Positions 43,773 through 53,471 of a stretch of 64,000 bases of DNA are shown piece by piece; positions within the stretch are counted from its first letter, which is position 1; every line of letters starts with the position of its first letter. Origin of the DNA: Bradymonas sp963697525. Lineage in GTDB: Bacteria > Myxococcota_A > Bradymonadia > Bradymonadales > Bradymonadaceae. A program made the translations under genes and the position numbers. Under the pieces are notes generated by a model. The model saw nothing but the letters and a program-made list of their open reading frames with translations, had not been told where the DNA came from and ran no database searches. The DNA lies in NCBI GenBank assembly GCA_963697525.1, contig OY969087.1:6758001-6822000 (forward strand), in the 5' to 3' direction.

Positions 43773-44152
43773 GCCGCCCGGGAAAGCCTCGCGCGCGTTG
43801 CCAAAGCACACATACTGCCCCAACTGCCCACCATCTGGGCTCCTCGAGCCCGCCCCCATAAAACCAACCAAGACGTACCTCGGCCGTGCCCTGGGCCGCC
43901 CGACTTTCTCGCCGAGGTTCGGCGGGGTGAGCGGGCATCGGACCGGGCCGATGGCGTTTTATCGAGTCGACGGTTGCGCTTCCGTGGGGGTCACCTCTTC
44001 GTCGTACGCGACGCTGGGTGAGACGCCGTGTCCTATAAGATGCCCCTCTCTATGGTTTTCGGCAGAGAGGGCCGAATCGTTGCGTCTTTTTTTCGGGATC
44101 CGCTGCTGAGCGCAGTCTGGGACGGATCTTGGATGGTGAGTTGTGTTCGACG
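43773..44152 (+). repeat. Composite repeat core, copy 3
   Basis: The same landmarks as copies 1 and 2. Hairpins include GGGCTC (43837-43842)/GAGCCC (43846-43851), CGCCGA (43910-43915)/TCGGCG (43919-43924), CATCGG/CCGATG and CCCTCTCT/AGAGAGGG. No array B follows; the core ends at the TTGTGTTCGACGCCC junction. Confidence 0.85.
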
Positions 44153-44276
44153 CCCCCGGTTACAGAACCGCGCCCGGTCGAGCTGCGCGGTCTTGATTTC
44201 ACCCGTGCCATTTGTGAAGCTCGGCGACCGTGATGTGCAAAGAGGCGACCTCGGTCAAGCCACCGAAATTATCCGA
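44153..44276 (+). other. Intergenic region before the PPC-domain lipoprotein
   Basis: Holds the promoter of the following gene. No gene or other motif seen. Confidence 0.3.
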
Positions 44277-45290
44277 ATGTCCGTGAGACGTATGATGCTC
44301 GACTTTCCCCGACGCGCCCTCGCCTATCTCCTCGTGCTGGCCCTTCTGTTTGCCGCCGGCTGCGGAAGCGACAGCTCCAACAACGGGCAAAAGGCCGCCG
44401 ATGCCAGCTCGCAGGTGGACGCCGGAAGCGACACGAGCACCGCCAGCGACGCCGGCCCCGGCGACTCGGGCCCCAGCGACTCGGGCCCCGCCACGGACTC
44501 CGGCCCCAGCGCCGACGCGGGCACTGACACCCAGGCGGACACCTCGGCGGGCCATAGCGTGCAGGAGAGCGAGCCCAACGACGGGGCGGCGGCCACCGAT
44601 TTCGACGAGATCAACGTCGGCGACTTTGTCAGCGGCACGATCACTCAGGGCGATTCGGACATCTTCCACGTCCAGACGACCCCCGGCAAAGTCTACCGCG
44701 CCACCGTCATCCTGCCGCAAAACGGCTCGCCACTGCAGCCGCATTTGACCGTCTTCGATGACGGGCGCGGCAGCAATGGCCCCGCCAACGACTACGTCAA
44801 GATCGTACGCGGCGACCAACAGCCCCTCGAATTCTTGGCGATGGGTGAGGGCGGCTACTACGTGGCCGTGCGCGACGGGCGCAACGTCGACGACAGCAGC
44901 GCGAATGTTGGCGGGGCCGACTTCGCCTACCGACTGCACGTCGACGAGGTTCCCATCGCCGACGTGACCGCAGGCACGCTGAGCTTCCCGGCGACCCAGC
45001 ACGGCACGCTTTCGAGCGCCGGCGCCATCGACCTGTACCAATTCGACGCCACCGAGGGCACCAATGTGACCGTGGACCTGACCGCCGCGGGCGATATGGA
45101 CGGCCGCCTGATGGTGTTCGCCCCGTCGACCGGCTCGTGGATCGCGCGCAACGACAACCGCACGGCCTCCGACGTCAACCCCCTGCTCGACGCGCCGATG
45201 AGCGCCGGCGGCGGGCTGTTGCTGGTCGTCGAAAATATCACCGAGCAGACCACCTCGCTGGATTATCAGTTCGACGCAAGCGCGAAGTAA
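44277..45290 (+). CDS. Lipoprotein with pre-peptidase (PPC-like) domains
   Basis: About 337 residues: a lipoprotein signal (lipobox LFAAGC), a long Asp/Ser/Gly/Pro linker (about 30-95) and two beta domains. The first starts ESEPNDGAAATDFDEINVGDFVSGTITQGDSDIFHV, the classic PPC opening (EPND...G.I...D.D.F.v). The second (TQHGTLSSAGAIDLYQFDATEGTNVTVDL) repeats the pattern. Such domains are found at the C-terminus of secreted proteases and on surface proteins. ATG 44292 is an alternative start giving a shorter signal. Confidence 0.8.
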   Translation: MSVRRMMLDFPRRALAYLLVLALLFAAGCGSDSSNNGQKAADASSQVDAGSDTSTASDAGPGDSGPSDSGPATDSGPSADAGTDTQADTSAGHSVQESEPNDGAAATDFDEINVGDFVSGTITQGDSDIFHVQTTPGKVYRATVILPQNGSPLQPHLTVFDDGRGSNGPANDYVKIVRGDQQPLEFLAMGEGGYYVAVRDGRNVDDSSANVGGADFAYRLHVDEVPIADVTAGTLSFPATQHGTLSSAGAIDLYQFDATEGTNVTVDLTAAGDMDGRLMVFAPSTGSWIARNDNRTASDVNPLLDAPMSAGGGLLLVVENITEQTTSLDYQFDASAK

Positions 45291-45409
45291 TACGTGCGTT
45301 GCTCTCAGCCCCGGACCACATTTCTTTTTTGGATTAGATCCAATTGCTGCGCTCACCGTTCTCGTGAAGTGTCTCGTCCATTGTCACTAGCATTCACGAG
45401 GACCGTCCG

Positions 45410-46039
45410 ATGAAGTATCTCGTACTATGTTTCGCCATCGCCGCCGCCGGTTGTTCGGTTCAGCAAGCCAGCCAGACCCCGGACCGCGCCGACGCCTCCA
45501 CCGCGCCAACGCCGACTCGACACACCCGTGCGGCGGGCGCCGAGGCAACGTCGAGCGACGAGCCAATCCCTGTCGTTCTGTCGACCTCTGACAAGATCTC
45601 GCTGGGGCTTGCCAACCACCCCGTCGAGCAAGCTAGTCCCCGCGCGGTCGTCAAACTCGAGAAGTACTGCCAGCAAAAGGATCGCCCCGGGACCTGCCAG
45701 CAACTCATCGTCGCCGCAAATCCCGGCGACGAGATCATCACCATCGCCGGCCGCCGCTACGCGGTCCACGTCCGCCCGCCCGACAGCAAGCTCAACAAGC
45801 ACCTGCAATCGAGCTTCGACGAGCTGTTCGCCTGCGTGCATGAGGCCGGCTTTGGCATGAGATACGGATACTTCCGCGTCAGCGCCGTCGTAGGCCCCGA
45901 CGGCCCTGCCGACGTGATGGTCGCCCCCGTGCAACACGTCGGCTCAGATGTGCGCAAATGTGTCGCCGCCAAACTTCGCGCCGACAAAGCGCTGCGCGCG
46001 AGCCAGCCCAGGGTGGTGACGACAGAGGCGATGTTCTAG
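45410..46039 (+). CDS. Lipoprotein with AgmX-like C-terminal domain
   Basis: A 209-residue lipoprotein (lipobox AAAGC). An Ala/Thr linker is followed by two regions: a KLEKYCQQKDRPGTCQQL segment, and a C-terminal domain with FACVHEAGFGMRYGYFRVSAVVGPDGPADVMVAPVQ...DVRKCVAAKL. The latter matches the two-Cys AgmX/TonB-C-like domain seen at 19247. Function unknown. Confidence 0.75.
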   Translation: MKYLVLCFAIAAAGCSVQQASQTPDRADASTAPTPTRHTRAAGAEATSSDEPIPVVLSTSDKISLGLANHPVEQASPRAVVKLEKYCQQKDRPGTCQQLIVAANPGDEIITIAGRRYAVHVRPPDSKLNKHLQSSFDELFACVHEAGFGMRYGYFRVSAVVGPDGPADVMVAPVQHVGSDVRKCVAAKLRADKALRASQPRVVTTEAMF

Positions 46040-46178
46040 GAGACTGCGGCAGATGTCCACGCGGTGGTAAGGGTCGCGCGGTTGCACACCTGACTTCCAT
46101 ATGCACGGCCCTCGCACGACCGGCGCGCCCGTCGTATACTGGGTGCGTTAGTCGCCCATACTCCTCGAGGGAGGCCCT

Positions 46179-46883
46179 GTGCAGATCGTCATCTTCATCG
46201 CCATCATTGGAGTGGTCCTTGGCGTCAACTTCTGGGTCAAAAAGCGTCAGATCAACGCCTGGCAATCGGTCGCCTCCAAGCTCGGCCTCAACTTCATGAA
46301 CTCCGGCCTCTTCGGCGAAACCGCCATCACCGGCTCGGTCGATGGCATCAACGTCAACGTGTCGATCGAGGTGGTGGGACATGGCAAGAACAAGCGTGTC
46401 TACACGTTGGTGGGCGCGCCGTTGAGGCACGTGCCCAGCGACATGGTCGTCTACGGCGAGGGATTTTTGCAGAAGATGGGCAAGATGTTCGGCGGCGAGG
46501 ACGTGCAGGTCGGCGACAGCGAGATCGACGCCACCTTCATCATCAAGGGGCGGGCCGCCGATCGCATCGCTGACTTGCTGACCCAGCCCAGCGTCAAGCG
46601 GGCGCTGATCGTCGGGCACAAACGCTGTTCGTCGCTGCGCATCGAGGCCGCGCGGGCCCGCATTCGCGAGCGCGGCCGCTCGGGCAACGCCGACCAGTTG
46701 GAGCAGCGCATCCGCACCGTAATCGACACCGCCCGCGCCATCAACGAGGCCAGCAGTGCGCCCAAGCCCGCGCCGGCGCCCGAAGCCATCGCCGTCGACA
46801 TCGACGCTCCGTTTGGGCGCCCGGACGACCCCACGGAGGCCGCGCCGGCGCATCCGGCCGCCGCGGACAATGACTGGTGGTAG
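46179..46883 (+). CDS. Membrane-anchored protein of unknown function
   Basis: A 234-residue protein with one N-terminal helix (IVIFIAIIGVVLGVNFWV), a globular domain (about 25-150, with ATFIIKGRAADRIADLLTQPSV), a charged helix (RARIRERGRSGNADQLEQRIR) and an Ala/Pro tail. The GTG start at 46179 follows GGGAGG. I recognise no catalytic motif. Confidence 0.7.
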   Translation: MQIVIFIAIIGVVLGVNFWVKKRQINAWQSVASKLGLNFMNSGLFGETAITGSVDGINVNVSIEVVGHGKNKRVYTLVGAPLRHVPSDMVVYGEGFLQKMGKMFGGEDVQVGDSEIDATFIIKGRAADRIADLLTQPSVKRALIVGHKRCSSLRIEAARARIRERGRSGNADQLEQRIRTVIDTARAINEASSAPKPAPAPEAIAVDIDAPFGRPDDPTEAAPAHPAAADNDWW

Positions 46884-46898
46884 CCGAGCCCGGCGCGC

Positions 46899-48527
46899 TC
46901 AACTCGCCTGCTCGACCTGCTCGGCCTTGGGCGCGATCTTGCTCATCGCGCGCTCGGCGAGCGCGGTGATCGTCAGCGAGGGGTTGACGCCCGGGTTGGC
47001 CGAGATGGCCGACCCGTCGATGACGTACAGCCCGTCGTAGCCATGTACGCGATGCTCGGCGTCGATGACGCCCTCCTCGGCGCTGCTGCCCATGCACGCG
47101 CCGCCCAGGATATGCGCGGTGCTCGGCGTGCCCATCAACGTCTCGGTCAAAAGCCCCATGGCCACGCCGCCGACCTTGTCGGCCCAGCGGCGCGCCAGGT
47201 CGGTGGCCTCTTCCATGAACGCCGACGGCGCCTTTTCGGGGTCGTCGAGCTTGGAGACCATCCCCTTTCGAAACCCCGTGTAGACGCTTCGGCCCAGCCG
47301 AAACGAGATCGTGCTCTCCAGGGTGCGCATGTACAACAGGATCTGGGTGTGACGCGCCCAGTCATTGGTCGTGAACGCCTTGATCCAGCGAAGCGGCTGG
47401 CGCGCGAAACCGGCCGCCGCCCCGGCCAGGCGGCTGAGCACGTTCTTTCCGGGCGCGTGCGGCAGGCCCAGTAGCCGGAAGAAACCCGAGCCCTTGCCGT
47501 AGCGCACCGGCTCGAGGTGGCTGTGCTCGTCGGTGTGCAAAATGGAGGTGATGGCCACCCCGCGAGTGATGTCTTCGTCGGCATCGGGCTGGATGATGCC
47601 CAAAAGCGCCTCGTTGTTGGTGCGCACCGAGTCGCCCACCCGCGGCGACAGGTTCGGCAGTGCGTCGGCGTCGGCGCGAAGCTGGAGCAACAGCGGCACC
47701 GTGCCCATGACCCCGCCCGCGAAGATGACGCGGTCGGCGGTAAACGTGCGCGAGGGCTTCGATTTGTCCAGCGACGGGCGGGTCTCGACGACGTAGCCGC
47801 CGCCGTCGCGCGGGCGCACGGCGGTGACCTCGGTCTCGGCCTCGATGGTCAGCCCGCGCCGCTCGGCCAGCCATAAGTAGTTGTGGTCGAGGGTATTTTT
47901 GGCGTTGTAGCGACACCCGGTCATGCACGCGCCGCACTCGATGCAGCCGGTGCGCGTGGGCCCCTCGCCGCCAAAGTAGGGGTCGTCGACCTCGACGCCG
48001 GGCTCGCCGAAGTACACCGCCACGGTGGTCTTGTCGAAGTGGTCGGCGCGCCCGATATCCTCGGCGATCTCCTCGAGGACGTCCTCGGCGGGGCTGCGAT
48101 TGGGGTATTTCTCGGCGCCCAACATCCGCCGCGCCGTCTTGTAGTGAGGGCCGAGTTCCTTCTTCCAGTCCTCGGCCAGCTCCGACCAGGAATCGGCCTC
48201 AAAAAAGTCATCGCTGGGGATCGGCAGGGTGTTGGCGTACACCAACGAGCCGCCGCCCACGCCCACCCCGTGCATGACCGTGACGTGCTCGAGGAAGGTC
48301 ATCCCGAACAGCCCTTTCATGCCCACTTCGGGCTTCCACAACCAGCGGCCCAACTCCCAGTTGGTCTTGGGGAAGTCGTCGGGTCCGAAGCGCCGGCCCT
48401 TCTCGATGGTCAGCACCTTGTAGCCCTTCTCGACCAGGCGAAGCGCCGAGACGCTGCCGCCAAAGCCCGAGCCGATGATGACCCAATCCCAGTGCTGCTC
48501 GTCTGTTGGCTTGTTGTCTTTTTGCAT
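46899..48527 (-). CDS. GMC-family FAD oxidoreductase (cholesterol-oxidase-like)
   Basis: A 542-residue flavoprotein with a Rossmann ADP-binding site GSGFGG (19-24), VMHGVGVGGGSLVYAN, a Cys cluster CIECGACMTGCRYNAKNT, and the C-terminal GMC segments LGGACMG and YVIDGSAISANPGVNPSLTITALAER. The close match is to cholesterol-oxidase-like GMC proteins. It probably oxidises an alcohol in a lipid-like substrate. No signal peptide is seen, so it is likely cytoplasmic. Confidence 0.9.
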   Translation of the reverse strand: MQKDNKPTDEQHWDWVIIGSGFGGSVSALRLVEKGYKVLTIEKGRRFGPDDFPKTNWELGRWLWKPEVGMKGLFGMTFLEHVTVMHGVGVGGGSLVYANTLPIPSDDFFEADSWSELAEDWKKELGPHYKTARRMLGAEKYPNRSPAEDVLEEIAEDIGRADHFDKTTVAVYFGEPGVEVDDPYFGGEGPTRTGCIECGACMTGCRYNAKNTLDHNYLWLAERRGLTIEAETEVTAVRPRDGGGYVVETRPSLDKSKPSRTFTADRVIFAGGVMGTVPLLLQLRADADALPNLSPRVGDSVRTNNEALLGIIQPDADEDITRGVAITSILHTDEHSHLEPVRYGKGSGFFRLLGLPHAPGKNVLSRLAGAAAGFARQPLRWIKAFTTNDWARHTQILLYMRTLESTISFRLGRSVYTGFRKGMVSKLDDPEKAPSAFMEEATDLARRWADKVGGVAMGLLTETLMGTPSTAHILGGACMGSSAEEGVIDAEHRVHGYDGLYVIDGSAISANPGVNPSLTITALAERAMSKIAPKAEQVEQAS

Positions 48528-48709
48528 AGCGGTCTCTCGAGGTAATCAGCCACGGCACGTCCCGAAGTCGAGCGCAGTGTACACGGCCCTCGGGCGCGAA
48601 CGAAGATCCAAACAAAGACACGCCGCTCGAGATTCGGCGCTGTGGCATTTTTCGCGCAAGACGACTAATCTACGGCTGCTCGTACCTTTGAACAACTCGG
48701 GAGCCCGTC

Positions 48710-51475
48710 GTGACGTCTCGCCTGCGCATAGTTGGACTTATCGCCGTTGCCGTTCTGGTCGCCTCGTGTGGCCCCGATGTCTCGTCCAACTGGATTGATC
48801 CGGTGCCGTTACCGCCCAGTGCACCGCGACTCGCCAACCAAAGTGGTGCGCCGCTGGTCAGCATCGTCATTCCCACCGAGCCGTCGCCGGGCCTCGAGAC
48901 CGCCGGGCTGGATTTTTCGGTCGCCGTCCAGAAGATCACCGGCGCCGACAAAGCGCCGGACGTCGTCGAGGGGACCGCATCCGACGCCTCCACCACGTTG
49001 GTCGTCGAGGCCGACGTCGACACGGGCGCCACCGACACACTCGGCGAGCAGGGCTATCGGATTGAGCCCGATACCTTCGACAAAAAACACGTGGGCCTGC
49101 GCATCACCGGGGCGACCAAGACGGGCGCGATGTATGGCATCTACAAGCTCATCGGCGATATGGGAGTGCGCTATTTCCATCCCGAGCAGACGTTTTTCCC
49201 CAGCGATCCCAACGCCACCCTTCCCTGGGATTACGACGGCACGCCCGACAAGCCCAACTACAAGGTGCGCGGGTTTCACGAGCACACCCAGCACCCCATC
49301 ATCGCCAGCGACTTTTACCTTCGCCCCACCGGCGAATTTCGCGATTACGCCTCCCACTACATTCGCTGGCTGGCGCGCAACCGCCAGAACTTCATGTCCT
49401 GGGAGATGCTCAAGACGGTCGACCTGGACACCTGGAGCCCGTATATCTCCGACATCATCAACGAGGCCCACGGCTATGGCATCCGGGTGGGCATCGTGGT
49501 CAGCTTCGTCGACGAGCAGCAAAATAGCTTCAAGATCATCCGCGACGACCGCTTCGACGCCGACGGCCAGCGACTCCCCGACGACCAACAGATCGAGCAG
49601 GTCCTGACGCGCCTGGCCGACCTGGGCATCGACTCGTTCACCTTCCAGATTGGAAGCTCCGAATTTACCAAACCGGCCGACGACGACGTGCTCGCCTGGC
49701 TGAACAAGGCGGCCGACGTGCTGGGCAAGCGCGACCTGTCCTACTACGCCTGGATCCACACCACCTGCGCCCTGAAGGCCGACGACGGCAGCCTCTTTTA
49801 CCACCTGCCGCTGAAAGCCGACGCCAGCATGGGGGCGTGGGTGCATACGACCATGTTCTGGACGCTGGACAGCCCCGCGCCGGTGTACGGCTGCCAGGAC
49901 TTCGGCCACCAGGTCGACTTCATCGACAAGGCCGCCGGCAAGCGCGAGCTTATCTACTTCCCCGAGACTGCCTGGTGGCTCGGCTTCGACAACAACGTTC
50001 CGCTGGCGCTGCCGCTTACCGGCTGGGCGCGCGCCTACGACATCCAGCAGGCCCTGGCCGACTATCACATCGACGGCCACGTCACCTTCACCTCCGGTCG
50101 CGAGTGGGACTATTGGATGTACGACCACTTCCTGACCCAGATCACCTGGGACAACGACTTTGGCTGGGATGACTATCTCGAATGGATCAAGCCGGTCTTC
50201 GGCGAGCACGGCGACGCCATCGTCGCCGCTCTGGAGCAGTGGACCGACCTGCAGAAGAAGAACTTCTTCGAGCAAAACCCGCTCATCTACTTCTACCTGG
50301 CCGGCGAGCTGCCCCAGGACGAGATCGGCCAGAACGCCGGCATCCTCGCCCGGCGTCCCAAGCTCGCCTTCCGCAAGGTGGCCATGTACGACCAGGCCGA
50401 CTTCGACAAGTGGAAGCACGACGACTTCGAGATGCTCCAGCGCATGCGCGACGACTACCAGCAGATCTTGGACACTCTGCCCGAATCCGCCCCCAAAGAC
50501 GGGGATCTGTCGTCGGTGTTGTACCACGAGGCCTACACGACGCTTCGGCTGTACGTGATGCGCATCGACCACGCGCTGGCGCTGTACTCCGGGGTGATCG
50601 AGGCCCGAAAGTGGGTGATCTCGACGACCAAGACCGACCAGGAGAAACAGGCAGCGCGCGACGCCGCCGAGGCCAAGCTCGACGAGGCGCGCGCCATCAC
50701 CGAGCAGGTCAAACAGATCGTCGCCGAGATGGAGACCCACTACCGCTACCCGGTCGACTTGCTCGCCCGCGAGAAGCCCGAGTCACCGACGTCCTACCCG
50801 TTCGGCTACCTGTACCACACGCACACCGCGCTGTTCTGGGCACGCCGCGACGACCAGTTGGAGCTGCTCATCAACCAGGCATTCTCCGACCAGGACGACG
50901 ACTGGACGCTGCAGCCCGACTACCTATTCGTGACCGACGGCGACCACGCCAAGCTGCTCGTGCCCGACAACCCGGTTGCCGCCCACGTCATCGAGGGATT
51001 CACCCCCCCGATGCTCTTCGGCCTGCAGGGTGACCTCTCCGCCAGCGGCGACGCCAAGCTCGTGGTCGCCCACGACTACAACCAGAACCTGTTGCCGGAT
51101 ACGGACACCGAGATCGACCTGCCCATCGACAAGTCCTCCCAGCCGTGGACGGCGACGACCGACCAATACACCCTGCATATCCGCGACTCCGCCGGGCAGA
51201 CCATCGGCGACGGCCTTCTACTGTACGACCCGCTCTTCGAGCTGACCGTGGGCACCGACGCCGACAACCCCGACCTGCCCTCCCTCGACCAATGTGATCT
51301 GACCGGCCAGGTGAACACCGAACAGCTCATCGGCACCGTGATGAACGTCTCGGGCATCGACCACGACGGCGCCGAGTCGCTGCTGCGCTCGGTCTTCGAC
51401 GTGCCCGACGGCGATCCCACCCCGGAGCGCGTCGAGATCAAGCTGCGGCTGACCTTCGAGCCGGCGGCAAACTAA
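48710..51475 (+). CDS. Lipoprotein with GH20/GH67-type N-terminal fold
   Basis: A 921-residue lipoprotein (lipobox VLVASC). Residues about 100-160 (LGEQGYRIEPD...HVGLRITGATKTGAMYGIYKLIGDMGVRYFHP) match the non-catalytic N-terminal domain shared by GH20, GH67 and DUF4838 proteins. A barrel-like region follows with IRWLARNRQNFMSWEML and DSFTFQIGSSEFTKP; catalytic acids cannot be picked. The C-terminus is beta-rich. It is probably a surface glycoside hydrolase. The GTG start at 48710 follows CGGGAG. Confidence 0.7.
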   Translation: MTSRLRIVGLIAVAVLVASCGPDVSSNWIDPVPLPPSAPRLANQSGAPLVSIVIPTEPSPGLETAGLDFSVAVQKITGADKAPDVVEGTASDASTTLVVEADVDTGATDTLGEQGYRIEPDTFDKKHVGLRITGATKTGAMYGIYKLIGDMGVRYFHPEQTFFPSDPNATLPWDYDGTPDKPNYKVRGFHEHTQHPIIASDFYLRPTGEFRDYASHYIRWLARNRQNFMSWEMLKTVDLDTWSPYISDIINEAHGYGIRVGIVVSFVDEQQNSFKIIRDDRFDADGQRLPDDQQIEQVLTRLADLGIDSFTFQIGSSEFTKPADDDVLAWLNKAADVLGKRDLSYYAWIHTTCALKADDGSLFYHLPLKADASMGAWVHTTMFWTLDSPAPVYGCQDFGHQVDFIDKAAGKRELIYFPETAWWLGFDNNVPLALPLTGWARAYDIQQALADYHIDGHVTFTSGREWDYWMYDHFLTQITWDNDFGWDDYLEWIKPVFGEHGDAIVAALEQWTDLQKKNFFEQNPLIYFYLAGELPQDEIGQNAGILARRPKLAFRKVAMYDQADFDKWKHDDFEMLQRMRDDYQQILDTLPESAPKDGDLSSVLYHEAYTTLRLYVMRIDHALALYSGVIEARKWVISTTKTDQEKQAARDAAEAKLDEARAITEQVKQIVAEMETHYRYPVDLLAREKPESPTSYPFGYLYHTHTALFWARRDDQLELLINQAFSDQDDDWTLQPDYLFVTDGDHAKLLVPDNPVAAHVIEGFTPPMLFGLQGDLSASGDAKLVVAHDYNQNLLPDTDTEIDLPIDKSSQPWTATTDQYTLHIRDSAGQTIGDGLLLYDPLFELTVGTDADNPDLPSLDQCDLTGQVNTEQLIGTVMNVSGIDHDGAESLLRSVFDVPDGDPTPERVEIKLRLTFEPAAN

Positions 51476-51485
51476 ACCCCAGGAG

Positions 51486-52601
51486 TCAGTAGTCCCAGCG
51501 ATCGAGTGCATCGAGCACCAGCGGCGCGAACTCTGACTGCAGGATGTCGGCGCCGTCGGCGTAGGCGTCCAGGTAGGGTTGGCCGGTGTTGTGGCGGTAG
51601 GCGCCGGCGTCGAGCATGAATGCGTCCGAGAAGACCTTGGCGCCGGCGTTGTGGATGCGGTCGGACCAGTCGGCGATCTTGGTGTCGGGGATCTCGATGA
51701 TCTCGGGGGTGCGGTCGAAGCGGGTGAGCGCGTCGTCGAGCGCGGCTTCACTGTCCGGGCGCACCTGGATATGCACCGACGGGTCGATGGCCCTCGCCTG
51801 CTCGGCGCGCGCCGGGTCGGAGACACTGATGAACACGTCGTCGAGCGCGTCGGCCTTCTTGATGGCCGCGACCACCAGGTCGACCCGGCTCGTCTTGGTG
51901 TCCAGGTCGACGAAAACCCGCCCGTGCACCAACGCCAACAGTTGCGCCAGCGTGGGGACCGTCTCACAGGAAAAGTCTCCGAAGTCGTCGGCCATGTCGG
52001 GCGAGCGCTTCAGGTGCAGGGCGGTGACCTGCGCCAGGGTCATCTCGGCGACCTTGCCGGTGCCGTCGGTCGTTCGGTCGACGGTGTCGTCGTGCATCAG
52101 CACGAGCTTGCCGTCGGCGGTATCGCGCACGTCGACCTCCACCCCGTCGACCCCCATCAGCAGGGCCGCGCGGATGGCCGACAGCGAATTCTCGGGGGCG
52201 ATCACCCCGAGCAGGCCCCCCGCGCCGCGGTGGGCGACCACCATGGCGTCGTGACACTGCGGGTCGAGCACGCACGAGTGCGCCACCGTAGAGTGCGACT
52301 CGATGGTCTGGCCGGCCGCCCGGCAGTCGTAGGTCTCCGGCGGCGGCCCGGCGACGTGGGGAAGCCCCCGGCGCATCCCCGTGTCCGCCGTATCTACGGC
52401 AGCGTCCGCGACGTCCGTGCCCGCGTCCGCCAGCTCGCCGACGTCGAACTGGCCGCCGTCGCCGCCGCCGATATCGCTCCCGGCGTCCAACGCGCCATGG
52501 TGGGTGCCGCCTTGCGGCCCGCTCGACCCGCACGCCGCCACGCCGGCCAGCAACACCCCACACAAACAACTCACGACTATTCGCTTCGCCACAACCATCA
52601 T
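51486..52601 (-). CDS. Glycerophosphodiester phosphodiesterase lipoprotein
   Basis: A 371-residue lipoprotein (lipobox GVAAC) with an Asp/Gly/Ala linker. The GDPD catalytic core is clear: VVAHRGAGGLLGVIAPENSLSAI (the HRG and PENS motifs), GVEVDVRDTADGKLVLMHDDTVDRTTDGTG (EVDV and the catalytic His in HDD). It hydrolyses glycerophosphodiesters to glycerol-3-phosphate and an alcohol. ATG 52601 has GAGGAG upstream; ATG 52598 is nearly equivalent. It acts in the periplasm or at the surface. Confidence 0.92.
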   Translation of the reverse strand: MMVVAKRIVVSCLCGVLLAGVAACGSSGPQGGTHHGALDAGSDIGGGDGGQFDVGELADAGTDVADAAVDTADTGMRRGLPHVAGPPPETYDCRAAGQTIESHSTVAHSCVLDPQCHDAMVVAHRGAGGLLGVIAPENSLSAIRAALLMGVDGVEVDVRDTADGKLVLMHDDTVDRTTDGTGKVAEMTLAQVTALHLKRSPDMADDFGDFSCETVPTLAQLLALVHGRVFVDLDTKTSRVDLVVAAIKKADALDDVFISVSDPARAEQARAIDPSVHIQVRPDSEAALDDALTRFDRTPEIIEIPDTKIADWSDRIHNAGAKVFSDAFMLDAGAYRHNTGQPYLDAYADGADILQSEFAPLVLDALDRWDY

Positions 52602-52835
52602 CCAACTCCTCGTCGTCACCGGTCTCGATGGGAGCCTATCTACCAGATTCACGCCCGATTGGCACACAAGACAGCGCCACCGCGATTCTTCCGCGGCCAT
52701 CCGCGGAACCAGCGGCGAGCATGGGCAGACCGGCCCAGGTTCGCTATCATCGCCTACGCTGCTGCGCGCTGGTCAACCGGGCCAACGCGTCGAGCTTGTT
52801 GGAGACGCACCATCCCGTCTTGGCCCACCGCCGCC

Positions 52836-53471
52836 ATGAGCGACCAACCAGATAATCGACAACCGGACTCGCAGGCGCGCTGGCGCCCTTCGCGCCGCAC
52901 GTTTCTGTGGCTGGGCGCCGGTGCGGCCGCCGGCGCCCTGCTGGTGGGACGCACCTGCTTTTACGACGCCGACGACTGGCACGGCCACGTCCTCGACGCG
53001 TGGGAGGCGAGCGTCGTGGCCGCGGCGGCCACCGCGATCATCCCCGATAAGCCGGGAGAACTCCCCAGCCCCGGCCCCACGGGCCTACAGGTCGCCCACA
53101 ACCTCGACCATTTTCTGGTGGGCATGCCCCATGGGATGCTGCTGCAAATCCACGCGATGTTCGGCCTCATCGAGCACGGGACGATCCTCGACGGCTCGGT
53201 GCTGCGTTTTACCCGGTTGGACCCGCCGGCGCGCCTGGACTTCCTGCTGCGCCTTCGGGATATGGGCGGCAAGTTCGGCCAGGTGTTCAAGGGCATTCGC
53301 GACCTGACGCTGCTGGGCTGGTACGCCGATCCCCGCACCTGGAAGGCGGTCGGCTACGACGGCCCGCTCGTCGATCGTCCGGCCCCTGCGGCGCGCCCCA
53401 ATCGCGCTCAGGCCGGCAATTACGGCCACCTGATGGCCAAACCCGGCCAGACGCCCCGAGGGACCCTGTGA
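52836..53471 (+). CDS. Gluconate 2-dehydrogenase subunit-3-like, Tat-exported
   Basis: A 211-residue protein with a Tat signal (SRRTFLWLGAGAAAGALLVG). The rest (about 50-150) includes WEASVVAAAATAIIPDKPGELPSPG, the conserved opening of gluconate-2-dehydrogenase subunit 3. These small subunits chaperone or co-export a GMC partner. Its stop overlaps the partner start (GTGA), so the two are coupled. Alternative starts upstream would not give a Tat signal. Confidence 0.85.
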   Translation: MSDQPDNRQPDSQARWRPSRRTFLWLGAGAAAGALLVGRTCFYDADDWHGHVLDAWEASVVAAAATAIIPDKPGELPSPGPTGLQVAHNLDHFLVGMPHGMLLQIHAMFGLIEHGTILDGSVLRFTRLDPPARLDFLLRLRDMGGKFGQVFKGIRDLTLLGWYADPRTWKAVGYDGPLVDRPAPAARPNRAQAGNYGHLMAKPGQTPRGTL

